DNA from: Salvelinus alpinus
Lineage: Eukaryota; Chordata; Actinopteri; Salmoniformes; Salmonidae
Reading direction: 5' to 3'
DNA: 64,000 bases
Assembly: GCF_045679555.1 (NCBI RefSeq)
Contig: NC_092094.1
Span: 10,162,319-10,226,318, forward strand
The translations under genes were made by a program, and so were the position numbers. The stretch's first letter is position 1; each line of letters begins with the position of its first letter. The notes under the pieces are model-generated. The model did no database searches. It had not been told where the DNA came from and was given only the letters and a program-made list of their open reading frames with translations. This document shows, one piece after another, positions 13,736 through 58,600 of this stretch.

Positions 13736-14086
13736 TAAAAGCACCCCCCTCCCCAAAACACTTTACAGAAGGGAGGGGAAGGAAGCGTAGTAACCATGGA
13801 ACCCACAGAATGGCGGTTGGACATGTGCTGGTTAAAGAGTCTGTATTTCTTTGTTTCCTACAGTCATACACGGGCGTTATCATATCATTGGCTCATCATG
13901 TCATTCACTAAAGTCATCAGGAGGTGTGAATGTCTCATCTGTCATGTTTTTACACTTTTCTTTCTTTCTTTCTTTGTTTGTTTACAGCAGTGCCAGGAGT
14001 GTCCAAGAGGATGGCTTGAAGAAGCAATCAGTCCAGCAAATGAACAGTCCTACGTCCAAAGTGAGCTTTGTTTTGCATAGTCTCTC

Positions 14087-25285
<11,199 letters not shown>

Positions 25286-25638
25286 CACGCTGACTTTAGT
25301 AACGGTCGTGGCTTCGTCAATCCCTACTATAGAACATCTTCCTGGTCTTCATGATGCATGAAATACATGCATGTCGCGAACAAAACGCTCGATGAGGGTT
25401 AATTTTTACATCTATTCGAGTAAATATGTTGGCGGTCTTGTCAGAACCGCCATCTTGTTTCCACCGACAAACCCATCGATTAGACATGCGCAAAAACATG
25501 GGACAACCCACAGAAGGTACGTTCGTAGGGATCATTACCCGCGCTGCGCAGCCGGAAAACTTCTCAACTACCAAACAGCCATTCCATTTCCACTGACATA
25601 AATAACCGTAGGGATAAAGTAAAGAAGGACACTCAGCT
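25286..25638. promoter_or_regulatory. divergent TAF3/GDI2 promoter
   Basis: Only 353 bp separate the TAF3 ATG (minus) from the GDI2 ATG (plus), so both 5' UTRs and core promoters must overlap this interval or use upstream exons. It is comparatively CpG-rich and I see no TATA box at a useful position. Sequence motifs seen are CCGCCATCTTG at 25447-25457, which fits the YY1 consensus, ATGCGCA near 25495 and CTGCGCAGCC near 25545 resembling NRF1 half sites, and GCCGGAAA near 25550 resembling an ETS site. Motif assignments are by eye. Confidence 0.6.
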
Positions 25639-45530
<19,892 letters not shown>

Positions 45531-45873
45531 TCGTATAACCAACATGTCCAGACAACTCCAAATCTGGTTTATAATCCAAATGTATTGTTGGAATATGTAT
45601 CAATGACCCTTTAAAACAATGGAAATACATTTGTAGAAAAAGAAGAATGAAATGTTTTACTAATAAGCGAACAATTTGTGGTGGCTGCGTTTTGTTTGAC
45701 AGTTGGTTAAAAACATGCAATGATCACATTGTGTGACATCATGAAGGTTTCTTCACTTTCTGACAAATGTGAATGTCGCCAAATAATTGGTTTTATTCGG
45801 GTTTATACGTAGACAATATAAATGTGATATAAATTGTATTTTTTACATAAGGCACTATTCTGTGTTAAAGTGA

Positions 45874-45879
45874 AATAAA
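45874..45879 (+). promoter_or_regulatory. polyadenylation signal of GDI2
   Basis: AATAAA in the context GTGAAATAAAGATG, 344 bp after the GDI2 stop codon. It is the first good signal downstream on the plus strand. Confidence 0.65.
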
Positions 45880-46309
45880 GATGTATTTTATCTGGAATAG
45901 AGAAAAGAACCATGGTCACTTTCATTTTTTTGTTGCATGTATGTGGTTGAAAAGAAAAGATGAACACTACTTCAATTTCTTTATATCGCAAAAGTACAAT
46001 AAATGTCTTTACAAACATACATATAAATACACAATTGAAGAAATATAATGCTGAAGCAGATGTTAATCTATACACAATCTACCTGTTATAAAAAAAATAT
46101 TACGAATAAATATATCTACATGAAATTAAAGGCAATTTACACAAAGGAACCAAAACGTTGATCTAAGTAAATGTTTTTAGCCTTGATATAAACAACAACA
46201 AAAAAAGTATTATTTGGGTATCTGTCCAGGACGATTATTTAGATCTGGGTTAGATCGTCAGTATGTATTAAACTTCTGAGAGAACGCCCAAGAATTCCCT
46301 AAAAAGTTG

Positions 46310-46490
46310 ATTTTGGAATACAAATGTTTATTTCTTAAAGGGGCCTCCTCCTTCTGAGTGGTTCCTCTCGAGGTTTGAAGGTTTCCTTAGAGTATTTCTT
46401 TGCCGCTGCTCATTGGCCTCTTGGTCGGGTTGATTTAAATCACTTTGACAACTTTGTGACAACTAAAAAAAGGGCTTTATAAATATAATG
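46310..46490. other. possible repeat fragment between GDI2 and TASOR2
   Basis: Segment with GGTTCCTCTCGAGGTTTGAA and AGGGCTTTATAAATA resembles a common salmonid repeat tail, also seen at 43069-43170. It may overlap the TASOR2 3' UTR. Confidence 0.35.
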
Positions 46491-46541
46491 TTATTGCATT
46501 TTGATGTACTGAGGACTTCTGTGGACAGCTTCCCCATCAGC

Positions 46542-46642
46542 TTAAGAAATAGTGCATGTGTCACTCTGAGAAATCAGCAGGAAAGAGTTAATATTCATTG
46601 TGAAGATCCCATGTTTTGCAAACGCTTTGTCTGCCGTTGTGT
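46542..46642 (-). CDS. tasor2: TASOR2 terminal exon (short)
   Basis: Acceptor TTTATTTTGCAG, phase 2 as required, then [20 protein letters not shown] and [13 protein letters not shown] with TAA at 46542-46544. It is only 101 bp and easily missed. The intron before it contains a Tc1 element at 46706-47838. Confidence 0.8.
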
Positions 46643-49600
46643 CTGCAAAATAAATAAAGAATTATGTCAGAAACAAGCATTCTTGCGACTAAGAATCCTC
46701 ATGTACATTGAACAAAAATATAAATACAACATGCAAAGTGTTGGTCCCATGATTCATGAGCTGAAATAAAAGATCCCAGAAATGTCCTATACGCACAAAA
46801 AGCTTATTTCTCTAAAATTTTGTAAAAAAATATATAATAATTTACATCCCTGTTAGTGAGTATTTCTCCTTTGCCAAGATAATCCATCTACCTAACAGGT
46901 GTGGCATATCAAGAAGCTGATTAAACAGCATGATCATTACACAGGTGCACCTTGTCCTGGGGACAATAAAAGGCCACTAAAATGTGCAGCTTTGTCATAC
47001 AACACAATGCCACAGATTTCTCAAGATGAGGGAGCGTGCAATTGGCATGCTGACTGCAGGAATGTCCATCAGAGGTGTTGCCAGATAATTTAATATTAAT
47101 TTCTCTACCATAAGCCGCCTCAACCTTGTTTTTAAAGAATTTGGCAGTACATCCAACCTGCCTCACAACTGCAAACCACGTGTATGGCGTTGTGTGGGCG
47201 AGCGGTTTGCTGATGTCAACATTGTAAACAGAGTGCCCCATGGTGGAGTTATGGTATGGGCAGGCATAAGCTCTGGACAATGAACACAACTGCATTTTAT
47301 CAATGGAAATTTGAATGCAGAGATACCGTGACAAGATCCTGAGGCCCATTGTCGCCATTACCGTATATTTCAGCATGATAATGCACTGCCTCATGTCGCA
47401 AGGATCTGTACACAATTCTTGGAAGCTGAAAATGTCTCAGTTCTTGCATGGCCTGCCTACTCACCAGACATGTCACCCATTAAGCATGTTTGGGATGCTC
47501 TGGGATCAACGTGTACGACAGCGTGTTTCAGGTCTCGCCAATATACAGCAACTTTCCACAGCCATTGAAGAGGAGTGGGACAACATTCCACAGGCCACAA
47601 TCAACAGCCTGATCAAGTCTATGCGAAGGAGATGTGTCGCACTGCATGAGGCAAATGGTGGTCACACCAGAAACTGACTGGTTTTTTGATCCACGCCCCT
47701 ACTTTTTTCCTTATTTTTTAAAGGTATCTGTGACCAACAGATGCAAATCTGTATTCCCAGTTGTGATATCTAGCCTAATGAATATATTTCAACTGACTCA
47801 GTAAAATCTTAGAAATTGCGTTTTATATTTTTGTTCAGTATATTTTTCAGCTACACACGTAAACTTAACGAATTCTGTATAGGAAATTCTGATATCTCAC
47901 CAGTTATAAATACAGGTAAACGAGCCGATACATTCTGGACCTGTAGGCGAACTAGACAGTGGAGGTAGTTGGGTCGTTCCCTTGAAATGACATCACATTC
48001 ATGGTAGGGTAAGACCTCCACCATTCCAGCCTCCTGGCAGACATCCATGAAGATTTTTTTGCCCTGTGCTTCCACACTAGACCTGTAGAGGGAGGTACGA
48101 ACAGTTATGGCAGTTAGGATTTTTTTTATTTTTTTTTTTATAAAATTTTATCCCCTTTTCTCCCCAATTTTCGTGGTATCCAATCGCTAGTAATTACTAT
48201 CTTGTCTCATCGCTACAACTCCCGTACGGGCTCGGGAGAGACGAAGGTCGAAAGTCATGCGTCCTCCGAAGCACAACCCAACCTAGCCGCACTGCTTCTT
48301 AACACAGCGCGCCTCCAACCCGGAAGCCAGCCGCACCAATGTGTCGGAGGAAACACCGTGCACCCGCCCCCTCGGTTAGCGCGCACTGCGCCCGGCCCGC
48401 CACAGGAGTCGCTGGAGCGCGATGAGACAAGGATATCCCTACCGGCCAAACCCTCCCTAACCCGGACGACGCTAAGCCAATTGTGCGTCGCCCCACGGAC
48501 CTCCCGGTCGCGGCCGGCTGCGACAGAGCCTGGGCGCGAACCCAGACTCTGGTGGCGCAGCATAGCACTGCGATGCAGTGCTCTAGACCACTGCGCCACC
48601 CGGGAGGCCCGGCAGTTAGGATTTTACGGGATCATTAGTTACCTTGAAATATAACATTTACTTTGCCCAAGATTCAAATCAAATGCATTGTCTTTGACTA
48701 CCTGCCCTAGACCTGTATCAAATAAAATCTAACTTAATTTTAAAGTGCATTTAAAATCGCAACACACTACAGTAAAACAATAACATTTTGCAAACAGAAG
48801 AATAAAAAGTGTAATGAACAATTATGGTGGTTAGTAAGGATCTTTTACGGGATGATTAGTTCCCTTTAAAATATAAAAATGTACTTTGGCCGACATTAAA
48901 TGAAACGCAGTGTCTTTGATGACTAGTGCACTGCAATCGACTTTAAACGTGGATTTCTGCTTGAGCTGACATCTGTGGCATTTACAGAATTAATTCTCTA
49001 AAATATCAAGTCATCACTAGGGCTGTGGCGGTCATTACATTTTGTCAGCCGTGATTGTCAAGCAAATAACTGCCGGTCTCAAGGTAATTGACCTTTAATT
49101 AACAAACACATTTTTAGCATCTCCTGGCTTCCACACTGATGCAGACCTTTGGAACATCTACATTTTTAGAAAGTCTATTAAATCCATTTAATATAGCCGA
49201 CACCATCACAATAATTCCATTATTTATTTTAGACAGGTCTAAAAAAACATGATATGAAGAAAATGAAGTCTATTTCAGAAGAACAGAAGAGCATACTCAA
49301 TTGTCGTTATGGGAGTGCGCACATGCGGCTATTCTGTGTTGAGCGGTTTAACAAAGAAACATATCCTCCTATATGCTTCATTTAGAGTTACAGTTGAAGT
49401 CGGAAATTTACATAAACCTTAGCCAAATACATTTAATCTCAGTTTTTCACAATTTCTGACATTAAATCCTAGTAAAAATTCCCTGTTTTAGGTCAGTTAG
49501 GATCACCACTTTATTTTAAGAATTTGAAATGTCAGAATAATAGTAGAGAGAAGGATTTATTTCAGCTTTTATTTCTTTCATCACATTCCCAGTGGGTCAG

Positions 49601-52600
49601 AAGTTTACATATACTCAATTAGTATTTGGTAGCGTTGCCTTTAAATTGATTAACTTGGGTCAAACGTTTTGGGTAGCCTTCCACAAGCTTCCCACAATAA
49701 GTTGGGTGAATTTTGGCCCATTCCTCCTGACAGAGCTGGTGTAACTGAGTCAGGTTTGTAGGCCTCCTTGCTCGCACACGCTTTTTCAGTTCTGCCCAAA
49801 AATTTTCTTTAGGATTGAGGTCAGGGCTTTGTGATGGCCACTCAATACCTTGACTTTGTTGTCCTTAAGCCATTTTGCCACAACTTTGGAAGTATGCTTG
49901 GGGTCATTGTCCATTTGGAAGACCCATTTGCGACCAAGCTTTAACTTTGTGACTGATGTCTTGAGATGATGCTTCAATACATCCACATAATTTTACTGCT
50001 CATGATGCCATCTATTTTGTGAAGTGCACTAGTCCCTCCTGCAGCAAAGCACCCCCACAACATGATTCTGCCACCCCCGTGCTTCACGGTTGAGATGGTG
50101 TTCTTCGGCTTGCAAGCCTCCCCCTTTTTCCTCCAAACATAACGATGGTCATTATGACCAAACAGTTCTATTTTTGTTTCATCAGACCAGAGGACATTTC
50201 TCCAAAAAGTATGCTCTTTGTCCCCATGTGCAGTTGCAAACCGTAGTCTGGCTTTTTTATGATGGTTTTGGAGCAGTGGTTTCTTCCTTGCTGAGCGGCC
50301 TTTCAGGTTATGTCTATATAGGACTCGTGTTACTGTGGATATAGATACTTTTGTACATTTTTCCTCCAGCATCTTCACAAGGTCCTTTGCTGTTGTTCTG
50401 GGATTGATTTGCACTTTTTGCACCAAAGTACGTTTATCTCTAGGAGACAGAACGTGTCTCCTTCCTGAGCGGTATGACGGCTACGTGGTCCCATGGTGTT
50501 TATACTTGCGTACTATTGTTTGTACAGATGAACGTGGTACCTTCAGGTGTTTGGAAATTGATCCTCAGGATGAACCAGACTTGTGGAGGTCTACAATTTT
50601 TTTTCTGAGGTCTTGGCTGATTTCTTTTGATTTTCCCATGATGTCAAGCAAAGAGGCACTGAGTTTGAAGGTAGACCTTGAAATACATCAACAGGTACAC
50701 CTCCAATTGACTCAAATGATGTCAATTAGTCTATCAGAAGCTTCTAAAGCCATGACATAATTTTCTGGAATTTTCCAAGCTGTTTAAAGGCACAGTCAAC
50801 TTAGTGTATGTAAACTTCTGACCCACTGGAATTGTGATTAAGTGACATAATCTGTCTGTAAACAATTGTTGGAAAAATGACTTGTGTCATGCACAAAGTA
50901 GATGTCCTAACTGACTTGCCAAAACTATAGTTTGTTAACAAGAAATTTGTGGAGTGGTTGAAAAACGAGTTTTAATGACTCCAACCTAAGTGTATGTAAA
51001 CTTCCGACTTCAACTGTATTTATACAACTTTAGTTGTGATACAAACGTTGGGCTATATGTTTTGATGCGACTTGCATGAAAGGCATGAGCTCTTTGTTTT
51101 TTAAGCAGGCTGTTAACACTTCATCAGTCTCTCATTCACAATTTGACAAGCACTTGATAATGCCTCGAATTTCCCGGTGGCATCCCCCTAGTGTGGCCGT
51201 AATGCCCCGTAATAAAATTTAAATAAAAACATGCATTTTGTGGCTGTTGTGCCCTTGGGTTGAATATAATAATTATAATTCCCTTCTCCCGGCTGCATGT
51301 TCCGACGCACCTCTGTCACGATCGTCATAATAACTGAACCAAAGCGCAGCGTAATCTGGGTTCCACATCTTTATTGCTATGTGAACCTTAAAGCAAAACA
51401 AAAGAATAAACGAACAAAACGAAACGTGAAGCTACAATAGTACTCACAGGCAACTATACATAGTCAAGATCCCACAAAGCACAATGGGGAAATGGCTGCC
51501 TAAATATGATCCCCAATCAGAGACAACGATAAACAGCTGCCTCTGATTGGGAACCATACCAGGCCAACATAAATCATTAATCACCTAGATAACCCACCCT
51601 AGTCACTGTCACGCACCAACCAACATAGAGAATAAACAGCTCTCTATGGTCAGGGCGTGACAACCTCTCACTCACATGGTTCTCAGATATCTCAATTCTT
51701 ATTAGCCAATGCCCGTAACGTGATCGGGCTCTTCTTACAGTCATCTATCGCAGCTCTGAAGTAAGCTACAAGTGAAGACAAGACACATCGAGGACGCAAC
51801 TGCGCTAATCAATCTTATCAAATTCCGAGGCGCATATTAAAGATGCTAGAACTGTCCACGTTTACTTTTCGTCAGCAATCAAGATGAGTAGGCCTAACGA
51901 AGACCAAAAGCACTAGGCTATGTCAACCACCAATTTTTTCATTTTACCTTTTTATTTAACTAGGCAAGTCAGTTAATAACACATTCTTATTTTCAATGAC
52001 AGTCTACCGGGGAACAGTGGGTTAACTGCCTTGTTCAGAGGCAGAACAACAGATTTTTACCTTGTCAGCTCGGGGATTCGATCTTGCAACCTTTAGGTTA
52101 CAAGTTCAACGCTCTAACCACTAGGCTATCTGCCACCCCACTATCCCCCATAGTTATAAAGTTGACCTATTCTATTGGTCCGAGAGAGAAATATTCCAAA
52201 CATAGTCTGGGACAGTTGTGGGATGCGATTAAATACCAAATTAATACAACTACTTGCATCAAAAAAAACTTTCAAAAGCAATGAGGCTGAAGCAACAGAT
52301 CAGAACATTTTGCTTAAAATGTTGATAAACTATTAGGCTATTTCTTCACCTTTATAAGCGCAGCAATGTGCACACAGGCAGCAGGCTATAAGCGCGAATA
52401 TTCCAAAATGCAATCAATTAGCGGGAAAACACCATTCTCTAAAGTGACCACATGCGATTATACATGTAATGCTTTATTATAAAGGTGCATTTTTATGGTG
52501 AAAATGATCTTCCCCAGACTTGAAAATCACACACCGCCTATGTATGCCACTGGTTACAAAGCGGATTAATGTGCTTAATTTTAAGAAGTTATTTGGCCAC

Positions 52601-55600
52601 TTTAGTTGTGATACAACCCTTATCAAAACATATAGGCCTATGGGCTAGACTACATGAGGCGTGCGACTATGATTTGAAAAAGTCGCCAAAAAAAAGGCAC
52701 GCGCTGTTTCTTGCCTTACGCTGTGCATCAAGTGATAGGCTAATATTGTCACTTATCAGACTATTCTTGATTTAATCTGGTCTTTACATATACTAAATAA
52801 TATGTGTGACATTTGTTTTGATTTAGAATGGACCATTAACATGCACCTGTCTCGGGGCAGGGGAAAAGACATGTCATCTATGCAATTAAATAGCGAATGG
52901 AGGACGCTTTTCCCCATGGTTCATTTTCATGCCAGCCAGGTAGGTTATACTCCTGTTGTAAAGGAGTTGGGAAAGTTGAGAAATATAATATGCCTAGCCT
53001 ATAGAAAGCTGATGAGATCCTCTTTTTAAGAGGTCTTCAAAACTGTTTTCTCACGCAATTGCATAGCCTATAGAATTTTTGCACAACATGATGGGCAATC
53101 ATGAAGTGTTTGATTTGATTTTCAAATACATTTGCATTGATGTCAGAGTGATTAGGGGGACAATAGAGTGCTGGGTACCAGGCAGTTAGTACGTTTGGTA
53201 GGCTACTAATGACCATCAGCAGCATCAGAGCTGGAAGAAGCCTAGTTACCGTGACTAAACAGCCCCGTGGAATTTGACTGTGGTCATGACTCGTGACTGC
53301 CGGTGTGGCAGTAATATGGTCACCGCCCTAACAGCCCTAGTCGTCACCACACATCTAAAGAAGCCATCGTAAAGCTTCTTACAAGAGCAAGAATAAGCTT
53401 ACCGTGCGTTCTCTTTCAGTTTCCGGCTGTCTCTGTAGTGCAACAGCCATTTCCACTTCCCTTTTTTACTCAGTCCCTCCAGGAAACCAGACATTTTCTT
53501 CATGTTGCCTGAGAGAGAGCGAGAGTTACTCAGCGACTCACACATTCCATGCAATGTTGGGAGGGGACATAGCCTGGCCCCAGATCTGTTTCTTGCCAAA
53601 CATCAGCCATAGGAGTTGGCAAGATGACACAAACTGATCTGGGACCAGGCTAGGGACATCCTAGTTGCTTGTAGAGATAACTGCTGTGAAAACATAATAA
53701 CATGTAGAAAATGCACTTTTTTATATGTTCTCTTGCAAATAGAGAAGCGTCCATACTGAGACTGAGTGTGTGCAGAGCTGCTCCCTCAAACACCACAAAA
53801 CCGCCTTTGCCGAAGAGTTCTTGGTGGGTCAGGTTCACGATGTCATCAGGACGGTCAATACCAGCAAACAACACATTCTGAGACTTCTTTAACTCAAGCA
53901 AGTGAGGGACCTAAGGGTAGAACAGAAATCTCAAAACGACGATGTAATGACAAAGTATACCGATTCAAAAGGTTGGATTTCGAATCTGGATTGATGATTA
54001 TTTTCCGGGAGTTTGAAATACTTTTTATAAGTCTACAATGGTATAACAGTCTTACCTCACAAATGTGTTCAGCAATATCTTCGTTCCTTAAGATGATGTG
54101 TAGAGGGCAGGATGGACTTTCCTTTCCAAGGCAGAATTGAGACTGTTCTACCGCAATGTGGCCCTCTGCTTCTAACAGCTCCTACAAAATTAAAATGCTT
54201 GTTTTTAAACATGGCGGAATAATAAATGTTGGCTTTCATTATTGTACTAATGGTTTTCATAGACTAGTCCCAGATCTGTTTGCATTGCATAGGCTAACGT
54301 TTTTACATTCATCTTACCTTCGTCTCTCTGAAGAATGGGTCAGATGATGTCACCAGTATGTAGAACCTGAATTTGTTCTTACATGACTGTCTCACAACAG
54401 AGTTCAGATTATCATGCAGGCTGTCATACATGTCCTCTTTCATCTGCCCACAGAAGTCTTTGCTTGGAGCTCGAGACTTTGGCGAACTGTTTCTCTTTGC
54501 TTCTTCCCTCTTGAGTCTCTCAGTTCTGGATGGGTATTTTTTGCCTGCGCAGACCTCGGTCATCATAGCATGGTACGCCTTGAAACTATCCACAACCAGA
54601 TCTGAAACTTTTACATGCGTCATCTCACTGCCCTTTGTACAGGACAATTTCTTAAGATGCTGAGGTTCTCCATCTGTTTCTTCAGGCATAGCCATCCTTT
54701 CAGGCATCTCCACTCTGATCTTTTGTCCTGCAAGTGACGGTATCGCCTCCCAGTGCTCCTCGGAGCCGTCCTGATCCTCCTGTAGACTGGAAAAGTGCAC
54801 TGTCACAGCCGGGCTACTGGTGGAAGCTCTTTCTTCTACGTTTGACCTGCGGTGTCTCGATCGGATGTACCTGCTGCTGCTACTACTCTTACGTTTTAGC
54901 ATCTGGTTCATTCTCTCTGAGAAGATGAGGGTCTCCAGATCCATAGATGACTGTGTAAGATCAGATTCATCAGCGTTATGTGTATCATCCCACCTCTTGG
55001 AGAACTCCAGAAAACTGCTCAAGCCCTGTCTGTTTGAGTCAGGAACTGTCCGTGTGTGCATGCTTGCTGTAGGTTTCAAAACGGGATAGTTTTCATAGGT
55101 GATTCTGTTTCCTTTGTGATCCAAAACGGTAACTAAGCGTGGCTTTGCCACTGAGGAGTCTTCTTCCTTGGTCCTATCCATCTGGCTGCCACTCCCCGTA
55201 GCCCTACAATACTTTAACCACTCCTGTTGGTTCTCTTCCATACGGGAAAGTATTTTGTCTGATTCTTCAGACTGGAAGGTAACCGACGAGGAAATGCCTT
55301 GCTTGCTGAAGTCCAAAACCCCATCAAATTCCCTTTGCTCCCATTCCTGAGACTGGCGTAAAGAGTTGATGAAGTCAAGTCTTGTTTTATTCAACCGGAA
55401 TTTACTTCTTAAATGTTTGTCATCTGATATCCAATTGGTCTCTAAACTGGATTCAATTTTGTCTTTATCTACAGAAGGCGCCTCATTTTCACCCATAACA
55501 TCCTCATCAGCCATAACATCCTCATAATCTTGCAAAACTGCAATCTGTCTCATCTCTCTGGCATACTCTGTGTTATAAGGGTGAGCATTAGTGTTTGAGC

Positions 55601-58600
55601 GGACAGGGGTATCGGTTTGTTTGCTTTTTAGGACATCTGAAGACATAGGATCGATATCTGTTTGTCCTTCTTCCCAGTTGTACTGTCCTCTGCTGTCCTC
55701 ACTCTTGGAGAGATTCACAATCATGGCAGGTTGCTGGCTGTTTGGCTGGGGCTGAGTAAAACTGTGCACTGAAAGGTTCTGAGAAGCTGCTGTAGGTCCA
55801 CTGCCCGCTGGAATACTCAGACGGGTGGACTGTAGGATGAGCTCACTTAAGGCAGGACGCAAACAAGTCTCTCTTTCTAAAGCGATTTCACTAAAGTTCC
55901 CAGTTACTGTTGTTTCATTGGACAGAACTTCCGGGTGGATTGATGGCACAGAGAAGGCAGCTTTCTCTGTTAAGGAACAGTGGGTGTTGGGAAAGGAGTA
56001 AGAGAAACTATGCAGCAAATGGCGACTTGAATGAGCATGCAGGTCTGGTTCAACAGCGGCAAGTCGCATATTTGAATATGGATCGTAATCGCTTCTTTCC
56101 TTTAAAGAAGATGAGGGAGTGTTGAGAGGTGTGCTAGTGGCGATTGGGTTCTTGCGAGGATCAGCCAATATTTGAGAGAACTGATTATCAATGGCTTCCA
56201 GATTATTTGGTTTGTTATTGTTGCTGTATTTATGCAGCTTGTGCAACCCAGTAGCAGCCCTAGCTTTATAGAGACTAAGACTTGGTTCATGATGATCCTT
56301 TTCATTTTCAATGAGCGCAAGACCACTATCGAGGTTGGGACTGTTGGTGTCTTTCGCATTGGGCAACAAAACAGTGTTTGGTGTGTGATGTACATAAGAA
56401 AATCCTGGAACGAAAGGTGGCTCGTATTCTGTAGGAGTTGGGCATCTGCTGTAACCTTCCCCAGTGCTGAGGGGTTTGCTGACCCCATCGGCATCGCAGA
56501 TGGCCAAGGAGGCGCTGCAGATGTCAGGAATGGGGATGTAACCATACAGCACCTCATCCACAGTTGGGCATCGACTGACTGATTCTGTTCCCTTTGAAAC
56601 TATTTTTGCTAGCATTTCAGCTGATAACACATTAGCACTATCACAGACTGTGATCAGTGTCTCTTTCTGACTTGGGTGAGTATCATGCACCTCTGTGTGA
56701 TTAATATCCTGGCTATCCTTCTCTACTCCAATGAATGGTATTTCTACTCCAATAAATGGAATTTCTACCTGACCTTGCGCCATCTCTGATGCCTCACCTA
56801 TTGAATGTAGAACATCTGTGTGTGCGATGTCTTCCCTGGGAATCGGTGGTATTTCCACCTGACCTGTCAGTCTTTCTGATGTCTCGTCTTGAGAATGTTG
56901 GGACCCTGGCGGGAATGTTGTGGAACTTTGAGTTGTGACATCATCAGATTTACTCTGACCCTGCATCAATTCTTTTTCCTGTTGTTTAGTTTCTACATCA
57001 GCCTCATCTATTTCATGTTTAGCCACTCCTAAAACATTATTGGGCTGAATGAGTGTGTCAAACTCGCCTACAAAAGGCATATTCCCATCGCATACTGTAA
57101 ATACTTGCGTGGGCAGTTCATCATCTTTACATTTAATCTCACCATGCATTTCTGGCAGTACCCTGCTAGTCCCAGCAGAAACATCCCCAACCTGCCCCAT
57201 TGGTAGTTCCTCATCCGTGGAACCATTTATATCATGCACTACAGTGGGTTCTACGTCTATGTACAGCTTGCCATTACATTTCACAGGTAGTGTCGTATCT
57301 CTCGGATCATTTCCACCATGCACCACTGACAGTGTTGCTTTTTGGGAATCAATGTCAGTATGTGATATCTCTGGTAGTGCCTCAGCCACAGACGTATTCC
57401 CATCACACACCACAGGTGGTGCTTTATCTCCTGAATCTTCTCCACAAATCATCGCTGGTAGGGTCTCATCTCTAGTATCATTCCCATCCTGCATTGCAGT
57501 TTGCACCTGGTCTTTGGTGTTTCCATAATCTCTGGGAACATTTTCACTGTGCACTGCTTTGAGTGCCTTATCTTTATCAATGAAATCCTTCCCAACATGC
57601 ACAGCAGTTTGTGCTTTAGTGATTTCCTTGTTTGTGGTATCTTTCCCAGTATGCACTGCTTCTGGTTTTGCGGCTTCAACAGAATCCTTCACGTTGTGAT
57701 CTACTTTGTGCATCTCCTCTTTTGACTCACTGCCATCACAGATGACAACGTGAGCCCCATCTCTGGCTTCATTTGCATTACTCTCAACTGTGTCAGCCAT
57801 ATTGACAGCATCACCATCCATCTGCACTTCTGTGTATGGCATTGTTTTGACTGAATCGTTATCTTTAAGTTGTTGCTCCTTATTGACATCTTTAGAGCCC
57901 ATGGTTTTAAGACACGCTGCATTTGGTTCTCCATCACCCGTCATCTCCTCCTCCTTTTGGATGAGCTTTTTGTTGTTGCCCTCCAAAACCTGAGCAGTTT
58001 CAGTCTCCAGGAGCTTTTCTTGATGAATGTACACACTTGCTGCCTGTTCACACAGAAGTATGTACGATCGATCACTTTCCAAAGTTCTTTCGTAAGGGGA
58101 CACACCATTTTGGAGGGTACCCTTGCTGTCATTCTCATGGTTGTTGGTTTCATAGTCTTCATCATCACCCAGGTCACTTGATTTTTCTGACATCATGCTG
58201 TCCACACGGTCTCTGTAAACCTGTAGAGAAAGAGAACAAGAAGATAAACAATTAATCATTGCAACAAAAAAAATAAGTCTACAAATGTATTGGAAAACAT
58301 ATGTGGTTTAAATATATAATATATTTGTTTTCCAACCTTTAACTCAACACCTGTACTTCGTTTCGGACAAGAGATGGTTTCCTTGTGCAGGCCAGTTGCT
58401 TTTCGGTATAATGGTTGATTTTTACAATCTATTATCTGCTTAGACTCTGTGTCTAGAGAGACTAGCACAGTTGAGGTTGTTTTCATTGAAAGGTCCAATA
58501 CCTCAGCTTCCAGGCTTAATGGTTGTGCTTCTTTTTTACCCATGCTACTAAGGTCCAAAACTTCAGGTTCTGGTATCCTGGAGAGGGCTATATAAGCAGG

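Larger units (their letters stand above)
49018..53339. mobile_element. hAT-like non-autonomous element carrying three insertions
   Basis: Left end TAGGGCTGTGGCGGTCATTA; right end CACCGCCCTAACAGCCCTA; the outer nine bases are perfect inverted repeats. The flanking octamers GTCATCAC (49010-49017) and GTCGTCAC (53340-53347) match at 7 of 8, the duplication length of hAT elements. It spans 4.3 kb, of which about half is later insertions (49391-51016, 51315-51661, 51944-52139). No hAT transposase was recognised. Confidence 0.75.

Noticed and set aside
47851-47900. TASOR2 ending by read-through to a stop near 47851
   Set aside because: A good GTGAGA donor lies at 47900 and a phase-matched terminal exon is at 46642-46542.
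49786-50426. Functional transposase gene
   Set aside because: Although clearly Sleeping Beauty-like, the frame is broken near 49980 and degenerates after KVKVL.
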